Assembly: GCA_902809985.1 (NCBI GenBank)
Contig: CADDXC010000002.1
Span: 310,001-374,000 of the forward strand
Length of the DNA: 64,000 nt
Reading direction: 5' to 3'
DNA from: Clostridiaceae bacterium BL-3
Lineage (GTDB): Bacteria > Bacillota > Clostridia > Clostridiales > Clostridiaceae
Below, piece after piece: positions 47,191 to 56,027 of this stretch. Each line of letters starts with the position of its first letter. Positions within the stretch are counted from its first letter, which is position 1. The position numbers and the translations under genes were made by a program. Under the pieces are notes generated by a model, which was not told the DNA's origin, did not search any database, and saw only the letters and a list, made by a program, of their open reading frames with translations.

Positions 47191-48801
47191 ATGAAGAAAC
47201 TTATTTATATAATGTGTATTATATTAATAATTTCAGTGGTTTCAATAACATTGATAGGAGGATCTCTGGAAAAAAAAGTTCAGCAAACTGAGAGCAATGA
47301 TTATAAAAATAGTTTGGTATATAATTTAGGTGAATCGCCTAAAAATTTAATAATGCTTGATTCTGATAATATAAGGCAAAAGGATATACTTGCAAATACA
47401 TTTGAGGGTCTGGTGAGTAGTGATGAAGATGGGAAAATAATTCCCGGTATAGCGGAAAATTGGAGTGTAGATGAAAGTGGAACCAGCTATACTTTTAAGA
47501 TAAGGAAAAATGCTAAATGGAGCAATGGATCTAATATTACCGCCTATGATTTTGTGGACTTTTTTTCTAATATACTAAGCAAGGACATGGATAATATATA
47601 TGCCCAGCAGCTGAATTGTGTATTTGGAGCAGAAGAATACAGGCAGGGTAAATGTGATTTTGGAAATGTTGCCATAAATGCTCTAAATGACAGAACGTTA
47701 TGCATAAGGCTAAATTATCCCTGTAACTATCTCCTGAATATACTTGCACAGCCTATATACTCTCTTAGAAATATTGATTATAAACTCGTAGATTGGAAAA
47801 AGGATTATAAATCCATATTGTATTCGGGAAGTTTTGTCATAGACAGCATATCTCAGAATGGTGATATTACTTTAAAGAAAAATACCTATTATTGGAATAG
47901 ATCACAGGTGAAAAGCAGCAAGGTAATACTTACGTTTTTAAAAACCAGTGAAAATGCATTGGCAGCTTTTGAAGAAGATAGGGTAAATATATTTACTAAT
48001 CCCCCACTGGGAGAAATAAAAAATATAAAAAATAAAGTAAATTACATGACTTCACCTAATTTAAGCGGTAAAGGCATAGCTTTCAATATGAAAAAAGAAA
48101 ATGTAGTAAATGACGTCAAATTTAGAAATTTTGTATCCATGGCTGTTGATAGAGAAAATATAGTAGAAAACATACTGTGTAATACTGCTGTTACAGCTAA
48201 CTCCTATGTACCGAATTATGTAAGTAATGGATTGAACGGTAAATTTATGAATAAAATATTTTTTCAGGATAAGTCACAGGGGGAAAATGCTGCAGATATG
48301 ATTAAAGGTTTGAATTATGGTGAAAATGAATCCCTCAAATTAATATATGTGGATAGTGTGGAAAATAAAAAAGTATGTGAGGACATAGCTGAGCGTATTG
48401 AGAAGATCTCTGGAATAGCAGTAAATTGTCAGGGATATGAATTGTCTAAATTCAAAGAGCAGTTGAGGGAGGGGCATTATGATATGGCAGAAATAGACTA
48501 TGCAGGAGACTATGATTATCCACTTGCATTTTTAAATATGTGGAATTCCTCCCGGGCTTATAATTTATACGGATATAGAAATTTGCAGATTGACAGTAAA
48601 TTGATGAATTCGTCCTTTAAAAAGGATGGAAATCAAAAAATAGAGATATTTAGAGATATCGAGAATGACTTAGCACGGGATATGCCTATGGTACCTTTAT
48701 ATTTTGAAAATACGGTTATTGTCTCAAAAACTTATGTTTCGGGTGTCTATGCGAATATAATGGGAAATATAAAGCTGGATAGGGCCTATCTGAATTATTA
48801 A
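47191..48801 (+). CDS. Peptide/oligopeptide-type solute-binding protein (SBP family 5)
   Basis: 536 aa. A hydrophobic signal/anchor at residues 4-24 has no lipobox cysteine. The binding domain shows ILANTFEGLVSSDEDGKIIPGIAENW and YTFKIRKNAKWSNG, both typical of OppA/DppA-like proteins. No permease or ATPase genes are adjacent, so it may serve a distant ABC transporter or act as a sensor or pheromone-binding protein. Confidence 0.88.
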   Translation: MKKLIYIMCIILIISVVSITLIGGSLEKKVQQTESNDYKNSLVYNLGESPKNLIMLDSDNIRQKDILANTFEGLVSSDEDGKIIPGIAENWSVDESGTSYTFKIRKNAKWSNGSNITAYDFVDFFSNILSKDMDNIYAQQLNCVFGAEEYRQGKCDFGNVAINALNDRTLCIRLNYPCNYLLNILAQPIYSLRNIDYKLVDWKKDYKSILYSGSFVIDSISQNGDITLKKNTYYWNRSQVKSSKVILTFLKTSENALAAFEEDRVNIFTNPPLGEIKNIKNKVNYMTSPNLSGKGIAFNMKKENVVNDVKFRNFVSMAVDRENIVENILCNTAVTANSYVPNYVSNGLNGKFMNKIFFQDKSQGENAADMIKGLNYGENESLKLIYVDSVENKKVCEDIAERIEKISGIAVNCQGYELSKFKEQLREGHYDMAEIDYAGDYDYPLAFLNMWNSSRAYNLYGYRNLQIDSKLMNSSFKKDGNQKIEIFRDIENDLARDMPMVPLYFENTVIVSKTYVSGVYANIMGNIKLDRAYLNY

Positions 48802-48816
48802 AGGTCAGATAAAAAG

Positions 48817-48855
48817 GGATTGTCTTAAAATTTTTTAAAACAATCCTTCAAGTTT
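48817..48855. terminator. Hairpin between convergent genes
   Basis: GGATTGTCTTAAAA / TTTTAAAACAATCC (one mismatch). On the minus strand it is followed by a T-run, so it best ends the small minus gene. Confidence 0.65.
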
Positions 48856-48869
48856 TTATCCTTGTGAAT

Positions 48870-49028
48870 TTAAGGGGAAAGACCTTTATCTTTTATCTGA
48901 TTCTTTGGAGAAAAGTATATACAGTTTGTTTTTGGAGATGAAAGATCTGTAATTGCAGTAATATGATTTAAAGTACATTTCCCGTTTTTCTCATGTATGC
49001 ATCTTTCAGAACAGTTAATATCCATCAT
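48870..49028 (-). CDS. Small cysteine-rich protein (52 aa)
   Basis: ATG at 49028 with AAGGAAGGTGAT upstream. DINCSERCIHEKNGKCTLNH and NCIYF give four spaced cysteines, a metal-binding look. Similar clostridial small proteins are often mislabelled hydroxymyristoyl-ACP dehydratase; I do not assign that function. Confidence 0.65.
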   Translation of the reverse strand: MMDINCSERCIHEKNGKCTLNHITAITDLSSPKTNCIYFSPKNQIKDKGLSP

Positions 49029-49127
49029 TGCCTATCACCTTCCTTATAAAGAACCAGATTGATTTTTATGTTTAGCTGTAAAATGCTTGTACTGGAGTGA
49101 TATTATTATATCCTAAAGATAAAAAAT

Positions 49128-50561
49128 TTATCCTTGGAAAGAGATTGGAATTTTGGGGTTTAAAAAATGCAGTACAATGAAAAATATAAACATATTTTTA
49201 TATGTGTCAAAAGAAACTTTTACAGATTTAAATTTTTTCTTTTTCATGCTGTAAGTTACATACTTACAAAAAACTGGTGCTATTTCACAGGATTCAGGAG
49301 AGGGAATTGAGGATGTCCTGAAATTTTGTTCCTCTATTAGATCTTCTGATCTAAGAGAAAAATTCCTATATCGCTCTACATTGTTTAAATCGGGAGCTTC
49401 AGGCCAGCTTAAGATCATACCTGAATCTATAAGTTGACGTTTGAATATATCCAATACTATTAAATTGTTTTTATCTCTATTTTTGTACACTTCTACATTT
49501 ATCAGAAAAGCCATTAGATACAGCATGACTTCCAGACAGGTAAATTCTACATTCTTTTTAGAAGTATCCTTTATAAACAATCCTTTTTCTGAATCATAAA
49601 GTTTTAAAAGTTTTTCAAGTATAAAATTTGCATTTTCTTTATATTTTATAAAATTCGTATGCTTATATATCATAATAAAATTTATATAGTTTAAGGAATC
49701 ATTTTCAACGTCTGTTTCTTTTGCCATGCCGGACTGAGAATTTGCATGGTAAAATTTTTCAAAAATAAGCTCCGATATGTCAAGTATCAGATCTTTGCAT
49801 TTGTTATCTTTGGAATACTCGTAGAATATATTTAATGCAAAGCACAATCTTGTAAGCTCTTCAAAAGACAATTCATACAGATCATTTTTTGAATCAATAA
49901 GCATATTTAAAATATCAAAGGAAAAATTTTTAAAATCTTCTTTTCCCTCACCATCCATCAAAGTACTGCATCTATAGTATGCAGCCATTAATAGAGCTTG
50001 AGATGAAAATTTGAATTTCTTGTATTTGTCTACAAATTTAATTTCTCCTGGATTTGCTCCACTTTCACATTTTTTATCAATAAATACGCCTTCACTGTTT
50101 CTAAAATAAGATGCGTAAAACTCTAGTTGTTTTTTACTCAGGGCAATATAGAATTTTCCTAAATTGTATTTATTCTTATCTATGTTATGAAAAGAATTAT
50201 AGTAATCTGAAAGTTCCATCAAGCATAATGTCATAAATGCATTGCTGTCTATGTTTATTTCTTTTTTAAATTTGTCATCGTTCCAGCATAACCTGTCATT
50301 TATATTTATGAGAACAGGATTTGCTTTTCTATAAATACATAAAAGTGGAGAAACATTTTTAAATGTGTTAATATCAAAATTGGATGTATTTTTTGAGATA
50401 ATTCCTTTGACTGAAGTGAGAACTCCACATTTTGAGTGTAGTACAATGTCTCTTAAAGATTCTTTTGAAAAATAAAACAGCTGCTGCTTCACATTACTGG
50501 GTTTTATTTTATTGATTTTTAAGAAAGGTCCTATATATTTCAAAATATTTACACCTACCAT
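49128..50561 (-). CDS. Hypothetical protein, all-helical, unknown function
   Basis: 477 aa; ATG at 50561 with AGGGATT upstream. No signal peptide. Repeated helix pairs such as FMTLCLMELSDYYNSF, FSSQALLMAAYYRCSTL, ELTRLCFALNIFYEY and VMLYLMAFLINVEVY suggest an alpha/alpha-toroid fold of the glycosidase or terpene-cyclase kind. WPEAPDLNNVERYRNF near the C-terminus looks like a conserved site. Divergently placed from the AIR-synthase-like gene. No confident family. Confidence 0.6.
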   Translation of the reverse strand: MVGVNILKYIGPFLKINKIKPSNVKQQLFYFSKESLRDIVLHSKCGVLTSVKGIISKNTSNFDINTFKNVSPLLCIYRKANPVLININDRLCWNDDKFKKEINIDSNAFMTLCLMELSDYYNSFHNIDKNKYNLGKFYIALSKKQLEFYASYFRNSEGVFIDKKCESGANPGEIKFVDKYKKFKFSSQALLMAAYYRCSTLMDGEGKEDFKNFSFDILNMLIDSKNDLYELSFEELTRLCFALNIFYEYSKDNKCKDLILDISELIFEKFYHANSQSGMAKETDVENDSLNYINFIMIYKHTNFIKYKENANFILEKLLKLYDSEKGLFIKDTSKKNVEFTCLEVMLYLMAFLINVEVYKNRDKNNLIVLDIFKRQLIDSGMILSWPEAPDLNNVERYRNFSLRSEDLIEEQNFRTSSIPSPESCEIAPVFCKYVTYSMKKKKFKSVKVSFDTYKNMFIFFIVLHFLNPKIPISFQG

Positions 50562-50638
50562 AAATTAATCCCTATATAGATAATATGAAACAGGATGCAA
50601 AATGGTGCTTATTTATTTTAGAAAGGAAGGAAAGTTTT

Positions 50639-51628
50639 ATGGAAATTGGAAAATTGGATTGGAATGACTTAAAGGAGATAATAGATAAAAATAGGGCAGT
50701 TAAGAGAGAAGATGTTAGGATAAGGGGTGATATAGGTGAGGACTGCAGTGTTATAAATTTTGGAGATAAAGAATGCGTTGTTTCTACAGATCCTATTACT
50801 GGTGCTGATCTGAATAGCGGTAGGCTTGCAGTACATATAAATTGCAATGATATAGCATCCTGTGGTGTAGAGCCAGTGGGAATTTTAGTTACAATTCTAG
50901 CTCCTGAGAATTCATGCCTGGAGGATATAAATAAAATTATGGAAGAAGTAAGTGAGGAGGCAGGAAAGCTAAATGTGGAAATATTAGGCGGTCATACAGA
51001 AGTGACTAAAGCTGTAAATAGGATGGTTATTTCCTGTACTGCTATAGGAAAGGGAGAAAAAGATAAAGCTGTGGCTACTTCAGGGGCAAAGAAAGATGAT
51101 GATATAGTAGTGACAAAATATTTGTGCCTGGAAGGAACTAGTATTATAGTGAATGATTTTGAGGAAAAACTCAAAGACATACTTACAACGGAGGAAATAG
51201 AGAAAGCAAAGGGTTATATAAAGCATATAAGTGTAGTTAAAGAAGGTGTATTGTCCGGCAAATTTGGAGTGAATTCTATGCATGACATAACTGAAGGAGG
51301 GCTTTTGGGAGCGCTTTGGGAAGTTGCTAAGGCAAGTAAAGTTGGATTTAAAGTGTATGATGATAGGATACCACTTACTGAAATAACGATGAAAATATGC
51401 AGAAAATATTCTGTAGATCCTTTGAGATTTATATCTTCAGGCAGCATGCTCATTACTACTGAAGATGGAAAAGGATTGGTACATATGTTGAAAAGCAATG
51501 GAATTAAAGCCAGTATCATAGGGAAAGTTACTGAGGAATCATATAAACTGGTTTGCAGTGGAAAAGAGAAGAAGATAACACCTCCAAAAAGTGATGAATT
51601 GTTTATATTGGAGGAAAAATTGAAATAA
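50639..51628 (+). CDS. AIR-synthase/HypE-like ATP-binding protein
   Basis: 329 aa from ATG 50639, after AAGGAAGG; the frame runs back to 50585. DIGEDCSVINFGDKECVVSTDPITGA binds ATP in this superfamily, and CNDIASCGVEPVGILVTI and EILGGHTEVT complete the N-terminal domain; the C-terminal domain has MHDITEGGLLGALWEVA. Family members include HypE, ThiL, PurM and SelD; the context gives no hint which. Hydrogenase maturation is only one option. Confidence 0.82.
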   Translation: MEIGKLDWNDLKEIIDKNRAVKREDVRIRGDIGEDCSVINFGDKECVVSTDPITGADLNSGRLAVHINCNDIASCGVEPVGILVTILAPENSCLEDINKIMEEVSEEAGKLNVEILGGHTEVTKAVNRMVISCTAIGKGEKDKAVATSGAKKDDDIVVTKYLCLEGTSIIVNDFEEKLKDILTTEEIEKAKGYIKHISVVKEGVLSGKFGVNSMHDITEGGLLGALWEVAKASKVGFKVYDDRIPLTEITMKICRKYSVDPLRFISSGSMLITTEDGKGLVHMLKSNGIKASIIGKVTEESYKLVCSGKEKKITPPKSDELFILEEKLK

Positions 51629-51679
51629 TTGATGTATAATTGATTTGATAAGATACAGTTTTGGTTTTGGAGGTAAAAA

Positions 51680-52426
51680 ATGCGAATTGATGGTAGAAAA
51701 TGTGATCAAATTAGGCCTATAAAAATAACGAGAAATTATACGAAATATGCAGAAGGATCTGTGCTTATGGAAACTGGGGATACGAAGGTAATATGTACTG
51801 CATCTATAGAGGATAAAGTTCCACCATTTTTGAAAGGAAAAGGTGAAGGTTGGATTACCTGTGAATACAATATGCTTCCCAGAGCTACTCAGGTCAGAAA
51901 AGTGAGGGATATAACCAAAGGGAAAATTGATGGAAGGACCATGGAAATACAGAGACTTATCGGCAGGGCACTCAGATCTGTAGTGGATTTAAAAGCCATA
52001 GGGGAGAAAACCATATGGATTGATTGTGATGTAATTCAGGCAGATGGTGGTACTAGAACAGCCTCCATATCTGGAGCATTTGTGTCATTGGTGGATGCTG
52101 TGAATGTCCTCCACAAAAGATCACCTTTTAAAATATATCCAATAAGAGATTTTGTAAGTGCCATAAGTGTGGGAATTGTAGATAATGAAAGAATGTTGGA
52201 TTTGTGTTATATAGAGGATTCAAGGGCTAAAGTAGATATGAATATAGTGATGACAGATTCAGATGAAATTGTGGAGATACAGGGTACAGGAGAACAGAGC
52301 CCGTTTACAAAGGAGGACTTGAGAGAACTTATGATTCTGGGAGAAAAAGGAATAAAAAGTATGGTTCATGCCCAGAAAAACAGCCTGAAGATGGATTCAC
52401 TGTGGATAGGGACAGGTGGCAAATAG
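51680..52426 (+). CDS. rph: Ribonuclease PH
   Basis: 248 aa. [57 protein letters not shown] and [16 protein letters not shown] are all family blocks. Phosphate-dependent 3' trimming of tRNA precursors. GGAGG before ATG. Stop overlaps the rdgB start by one base. Lies just upstream of the tRNA array. Confidence 0.97.
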   Translation: MRIDGRKCDQIRPIKITRNYTKYAEGSVLMETGDTKVICTASIEDKVPPFLKGKGEGWITCEYNMLPRATQVRKVRDITKGKIDGRTMEIQRLIGRALRSVVDLKAIGEKTIWIDCDVIQADGGTRTASISGAFVSLVDAVNVLHKRSPFKIYPIRDFVSAISVGIVDNERMLDLCYIEDSRAKVDMNIVMTDSDEIVEIQGTGEQSPFTKEDLRELMILGEKGIKSMVHAQKNSLKMDSLWIGTGGK

Positions 52427-53037
52427 TGAAAAAATTAGTGGTAGCCAGCAATAATTATAATAAAATAAGGGAGATTAAACAGATACTTGCCCAATACCCC
52501 CTGGAGATTTTATCTATGGGGGAAATTGGAGTGAATATAGATATCGATGAGAATGGAACTACATTCCTGGAGAATGCCTATAAGAAAGCCAAAACGGTAT
52601 ATGATTTTCTTGGACGAAAGTTTATGGTATTAGCAGATGATTCGGGTCTTATAGTAAAAGGATTAAACGGAGAACCAGGAGTGCATTCTGCAAGATTTGC
52701 AGGCGAACATGGGAATGATAAAAAAAATAATGAGAAACTCTTAAAACTTTTGGAGAATAAAAATAGAGAGAGTAGAAATGCAAAATTTTTGTGTACTATG
52801 GTATTGATATTGGGAGCTGATGAGGTACTTGAAGTACAGGGAGAAATAGAGGGTATAATATGTGAAGAAGAAAGGGGAAATAACAGATTTGGCTATGATC
52901 CCCTGTTTTATGTACCGGAATACAATATGACTTTTGGAGAAATGTCTGCTGAATTGAAGAACTCCATAAGTCATAGGGCGAGAGCCCTAAAAAAACTGAA
53001 AATTGAGATGGGAAAATATATTGAGAAGAAGGTATGA
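52426..53037 (+). CDS. rdgB: XTP/dITP pyrophosphatase (RdgB/HAM1)
   Basis: 203 aa from GTG 52426, sharing one base with the rph stop (TAGTG). LVVASNNYNKIREI, ENAYKKAKTVY, LADDSGLIVKGLNGEPGVHSAR (split motif) and RFGYDPLFYVPE with SHRARALKKL are diagnostic. Removes deaminated purine nucleotides. Confidence 0.96.
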   Translation: MKKLVVASNNYNKIREIKQILAQYPLEILSMGEIGVNIDIDENGTTFLENAYKKAKTVYDFLGRKFMVLADDSGLIVKGLNGEPGVHSARFAGEHGNDKKNNEKLLKLLENKNRESRNAKFLCTMVLILGADEVLEVQGEIEGIICEEERGNNRFGYDPLFYVPEYNMTFGEMSAELKNSISHRARALKKLKIEMGKYIEKKV

Positions 53038-53040
53038 GAT

Positions 53041-53511
53041 TTGCATATAGGAGTAATAAGTGATACCCACAGGGATAGAAAGTTTGTGGACAGAGTTAAA
53101 AGTATTTTTTCCGGCATGGATACAATTATTCATCTGGGGGATAATGTTCAGGATGTTTTGCAGATTGAAAAGTTTTATAGAGGACCCATTATCAATGTAA
53201 AGGGAAATTGTGATTTTTCTGTAAGTGTTCCCAGCGAAAGAGTTGAAGTCATAGGAGGCAAGAAATTTTTTATAACTCATGGTCACAGATATGATGTTAA
53301 ATATGATCTTTCCAGACTAAAATATAAAGCTCTAGAGGAAGAAGCCGATGTAGTTTTATTTGGACATTCGCATGTGTCCAAGATAATTTATGAAAATGGA
53401 ATATGGTTTATAAATCCAGGAAGTCCATCCGTTCCTAGAGATGGGTTTAACAGTGTGGCAGTGATAGAACTTAGTGATAAAATTATAAATCCCCAAATAA
53501 GGGGAGTATGA
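53041..53511 (+). CDS. YfcE-type metallophosphoesterase
   Basis: 156 aa, TTG start four bases after rdgB. Metal-binding motifs are GVISDTHRD, IIHLGDNVQD, VKGNCD, ITHGHRYDV and LFGHSHVS. A manganese phosphodiesterase of unknown natural substrate; co-transcribed with rph and rdgB. Confidence 0.93.
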   Translation: MHIGVISDTHRDRKFVDRVKSIFSGMDTIIHLGDNVQDVLQIEKFYRGPIINVKGNCDFSVSVPSERVEVIGGKKFFITHGHRYDVKYDLSRLKYKALEEEADVVLFGHSHVSKIIYENGIWFINPGSPSVPRDGFNSVAVIELSDKIINPQIRGV

Positions 53512-53539
53512 ATAAAACAAAAAAATCTCAAATTGGGTA

Positions 53540-53568
53540 TTGACGAATCCATATATATCGTGTAGAAT
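53540..53568 (+). promoter_or_regulatory. Promoter of the tRNA array
   Basis: TTGACG, 17 bases, TAGAAT; about 60 bases before the first tRNA. Confidence 0.8.
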
Positions 53569-53628
53569 AATTTATGTTGTCAAGAGTTTGAAAAAACTTC
53601 TAGTATGAATAAAGCCAATATTTTATGT

Positions 53629-53704
53629 CGGGGTGTGGCGCAGATGGGAGCGCGCGTGGTTTGGGACCATGAGGTCGCAGGTTCAATCCCTGTCACCCCG
53701 ACCA
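53629..53704 (+). tRNA. tRNA-Pro (anticodon TGG)
   Basis: Acceptor CGGGGTG/CACCCCG, anticodon stem CGTGG/CCATG with loop TTTGGGA, encoded CCA. First gene of the array. D-loop reads AGATGGGA, one base unlike the second proline gene. Confidence 0.97.
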
Positions 53705-53760
53705 TTTGATTTCATGAAATTTTATGACAGGGATATTATCACTTAATATTAAACAATTAT

Positions 53761-53834
53761 GCGGGTGTAACTCAATGGTAGAGTGCTAGCCTTCCAAGCT
53801 AGTTATGAGAGTTCGATTCTCTTCACCCGCTCCA
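53761..53834 (+). tRNA. tRNA-Gly (anticodon TCC), copy 1
   Basis: Acceptor GCGGGTG/CACCCGC, loop CTTCCAA, encoded CCA. Identical copies at 54495 and 54890. Confidence 0.97.
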
Positions 53835-53839
53835 AGCGT

Positions 53840-53916
53840 GCGTCTTTAGCTCAGTTGGATAGAGCAACGGCCTTCTAAGCCGTGGGCCGGGGGTTCGAAT
53901 CCCTTAAGACGCACCA
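53840..53916 (+). tRNA. tRNA-Arg (anticodon TCT), copy 1
   Basis: Acceptor GCGTCTT/AAGACGC, loop CTTCTAA, encoded CCA. Confidence 0.97.
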
Positions 53917-53920
53917 ATAT

Positions 53921-53996
53921 GCGCCATTAGCTCAGTTGGTAGAGCATCTGACTCTTAATCAGGTTGCCCGGGGTTCGAGTCCCCGATGGCGCACCA
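53921..53996 (+). tRNA. tRNA-Lys (anticodon CTT), copy 1
   Basis: Acceptor GCGCCAT/ATGGCGC, loop CTCTTAA, encoded CCA. Confidence 0.96.
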
Positions 53997-54002
53997 GAAT
54001 AT

Positions 54003-54079
54003 GGTGGACGTAGTTCAGCTGGTAGAGCGCCAGATTGTGGTTCTGGTTGTCGTGGGTTCGAATCCCATCGTTCACCCCA
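54003..54079 (+). tRNA. tRNA-His (anticodon GTG)
   Basis: Acceptor GTGGACG/CGTTCAC with extra G before base 1 facing C73, the histidine identity pair. Loop TTGTGGT, encoded CCA. Confidence 0.97.
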
Positions 54080-54083
54080 GTGT

Positions 54084-54158
54084 TGGGATGTAGCCAAGTG
54101 GTAAGGCAGTGGACTTTGACTCCATCATTCGTAGGTTCAAATCCTGCCATCCCAGCCA
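54084..54158 (+). tRNA. tRNA-Gln (anticodon TTG)
   Basis: Acceptor TGGGATG/CATCCCA, loop CTTTGAC, encoded CCA. Confidence 0.97.
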
Positions 54159-54164
54159 TTTAAT

Positions 54165-54240
54165 GGTTTACTAGCTCAGTTGGTAGAGCACATGACTTTT
54201 AATCATGGTGTCCGGGGTTCGATTCCCCGGTAAGCCACCA
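54165..54240 (+). tRNA. tRNA-Lys (anticodon TTT)
   Basis: Acceptor GGTTTAC/GTAAGCC, loop CTTTTAA, encoded CCA. Confidence 0.97.
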
Positions 54241-54282
54241 TATGTTTATAATATGTTTATAATGATTTTTAATTTCATATAT

Positions 54283-54366
54283 GCAGGTGTGGCGGAATTG
54301 GCAGACGCACTAGACTTAGGATCTAGCGCCTATGGCGTGGGGGTTCAAATCCCTTCACCTGCACCA
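54283..54366 (+). tRNA. tRNA-Leu (anticodon TAG)
   Basis: 84 bases with a long variable arm (CGCCTATGGCG), acceptor GCAGGTG/CACCTGC, loop CTTAGGA, encoded CCA. Confidence 0.97.
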
Positions 54367-54394
54367 AAATTATAGATAGGGAATTTGTTATTGT

Positions 54395-54469
54395 GCGGGA
54401 GTGGCTCAGTGGTAGAGCGTCACCTTGCCAAGGTGAACGTCGCGGGTTCAAATCCCGTCTTCCGCTCCA
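54395..54469 (+). tRNA. tRNA-Gly (anticodon GCC)
   Basis: Acceptor GCGGGAG pairing with CTTCCGC (one G-T), anticodon stem CACCT/AGGTG, loop TGCCA flanked by T and A, encoded CCA. Confidence 0.95.
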
Positions 54470-54494
54470 AGGATGAAATGAAATTTACGGATTT

Positions 54495-54568
54495 GCGGGT
54501 GTAACTCAATGGTAGAGTGCTAGCCTTCCAAGCTAGTTATGAGAGTTCGATTCTCTTCACCCGCTCCA
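54495..54568 (+). tRNA. tRNA-Gly (anticodon TCC), copy 2
   Basis: Same sequence as the gene at 53761; starts the duplicated Gly-Arg-Lys block. Confidence 0.97.
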
Positions 54569-54575
54569 GCAATAC

Positions 54576-54652
54576 GCGTCTTTAGCTCAGTTGGATAGAG
54601 CAACGGCCTTCTAAGCCGTGGGCCGGGGGTTCGAATCCCTTAAGACGCACCA
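54576..54652 (+). tRNA. tRNA-Arg (anticodon TCT), copy 2
   Basis: Same sequence as the gene at 53840. Confidence 0.97.
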
Positions 54653-54656
54653 GTAT

Positions 54657-54732
54657 GCGCCATTAGCTCAGTTGGTAGAGCATCTGACTCTTAATCAGGT
54701 TGCCCGGGGTTCGAGTCCCCGATGGCGCACCA
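54657..54732 (+). tRNA. tRNA-Lys (anticodon CTT), copy 2
   Basis: Same sequence as the gene at 53921. Confidence 0.97.
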
Positions 54733-54741
54733 TGCAAATAA

Positions 54742-54817
54742 CGGGGTGTGGCGCAGATGGTAGCGCGCGTGGTTAGGGATCATGAGGTCGCAGGTTCAAG
54801 CCCTGTCACCCCGACCA
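54742..54817 (+). tRNA. tRNA-Pro with anticodon AGG
   Basis: Differs from the proline gene at 53629 at a few positions, including T to A in the wobble base (loop TTAGGGA) and C to T in the anticodon stem (CGTGG/TCATG keeps a G-T pair). All arms still pair and CCA is encoded. An A at position 34 in tRNA-Pro is unusual in bacteria. Confidence 0.9.
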
Positions 54818-54889
54818 TTTAGGCTTAATAGGGAATTTAAAAATCCCTAGTGAGCTCATATATTTGTGTGATTGCTTAGCAATAGATTT

Positions 54890-54963
54890 GCGGGTGTAAC
54901 TCAATGGTAGAGTGCTAGCCTTCCAAGCTAGTTATGAGAGTTCGATTCTCTTCACCCGCTCCA
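54890..54963 (+). tRNA. tRNA-Gly (anticodon TCC), copy 3
   Basis: Third copy of the gene at 53761. Confidence 0.97.
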
Positions 54964-54990
54964 TTTGTATTTTTAAAATAAGTGCAGTTT

Positions 54991-55067
54991 GCACCCATAG
55001 CTCAGCTGGATAGAGTGATGGACTTCGAATCCAGGGGCCGGGAGTTCGAATCTCCCTGGGTGCACCA
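54991..55067 (+). tRNA. tRNA-Arg (anticodon TCG), integration site
   Basis: Acceptor GCACCCA/TGGGTGC, loop CTTCGAA, encoded CCA. Its 3' half is part of a 43-bp direct repeat found again at 57425, marking it as the attachment site of an inserted element that restores the full tRNA. Confidence 0.97.
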
Positions 55068-55078
55068 TTAAGTATTGA
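55036..55078. repeat. Attachment-site repeat, tRNA side (attL-like)
   Basis: From the T-arm of tRNA-Arg to 11 bases past its CCA; matches 57425-57467 with a single mismatch (CCA versus TCA). Confidence 0.88.
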
Positions 55079-55080
55079 TG

Positions 55081-55103
55081 ACACTATATTCTAGTGTTTT
55101 TTA
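55081..55103 (+). terminator. Terminator of the tRNA array
   Basis: ACACTA / TAGTGT and a T-run directly after the last tRNA. It lies inside the inserted element, so it was brought in with it. Confidence 0.75.
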
Positions 55104-55245
55104 TTTTGCCTAAAAATGAAATTTGCCCTCTTTTTGCCTCTTATAGATTTTCAAAAATAAAAAGGAACTATTTTATTCCCATAAATTTATACAGATCATT
55201 CAATTCCTTAGTTTATTGTGGTTACTATCAAATAATATAAAGTAC

Positions 55246-55821
55246 CTACACATCTAAAGTATTAAAATCAATTTCTAAATCATCATATATCCCAACTTTT
55301 ATTTTATCCGTAAATGAATAAGCTTTAGGAGCTCCATAATGCATGGTATCGTCAAGTTTGTATATCAATATACTTTTATCCATAGGATTTACTATCCAGT
55401 ATTCACATACTCTAAAATGTTCATATAGGCCTAATTTACGTACATAGTCATTAGATTGATTAGAGGGTGATACTATCTCAATAATTAAGTCTGGTGTACC
55501 TATGCAACCTTTATCGGATAGTTTATTTTTATCACATATCGCGGATATATCAGGCTGGACAATATTTTTACAGTTATCAAGGTTTTCATCATCAGTGAGA
55601 AATACGTCAAAGGGTGCTATATCCACTTCACATGGCCCATTATTGGATTTCATATAATTGTTAAAGATGGTTGATATCTCTACAATTAACCTCTGATGTA
55701 TTCTTGATGGTGCAGGTGACATATCGTATATAGTACCTTCTATAAGCTCTATTCTGGCACCTTCAGGGTAGTTCATATAGTCAGAGTAGGTATAAGTCTT
55801 ATTTTTAGATGTATTATCCAT
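55246..55821 (-). CDS. Uma2-family (DUF820) putative restriction-endonuclease-fold protein
   Basis: 191 aa. IELIEGTIYDMSPAPSRIHQ, VQPDISAICDKNKL, GTPDLIIEIVSPSN and KLGLYEHFRVCEYWIV match Uma2, with the D..E.. pattern of the PD-(D/E)xK fold. Such genes are numerous in bacteria and spread on mobile DNA; role unknown. Confidence 0.9.
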   Translation of the reverse strand: MDNTSKNKTYTYSDYMNYPEGARIELIEGTIYDMSPAPSRIHQRLIVEISTIFNNYMKSNNGPCEVDIAPFDVFLTDDENLDNCKNIVQPDISAICDKNKLSDKGCIGTPDLIIEIVSPSNQSNDYVRKLGLYEHFRVCEYWIVNPMDKSILIYKLDDTMHYGAPKAYSFTDKIKVGIYDDLEIDFNTLDV

Positions 55822-56027
55822 AATTTTTATCTTCTTTCAATAAATTTTCAGTCACCCTCAAAGTGAGGTGGTACTGATAGAAAACTCGGTTCGTGATTAT
55901 CCCGAATTGATATATAAATATAACTTAGTATGATTTTTACAAGCTCTCATTTGAAATGCAACCTTTAGTTTGCGGATTTTTAATCCGTAAATCTGCTCCT
56001 GTTTAAGGGGGTAATATACATTAAAAA

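Noticed and set aside
53959..54159. Minus-strand ORF across three tRNAs
   Set aside because: Known artefact of translating tRNA genes in reverse.
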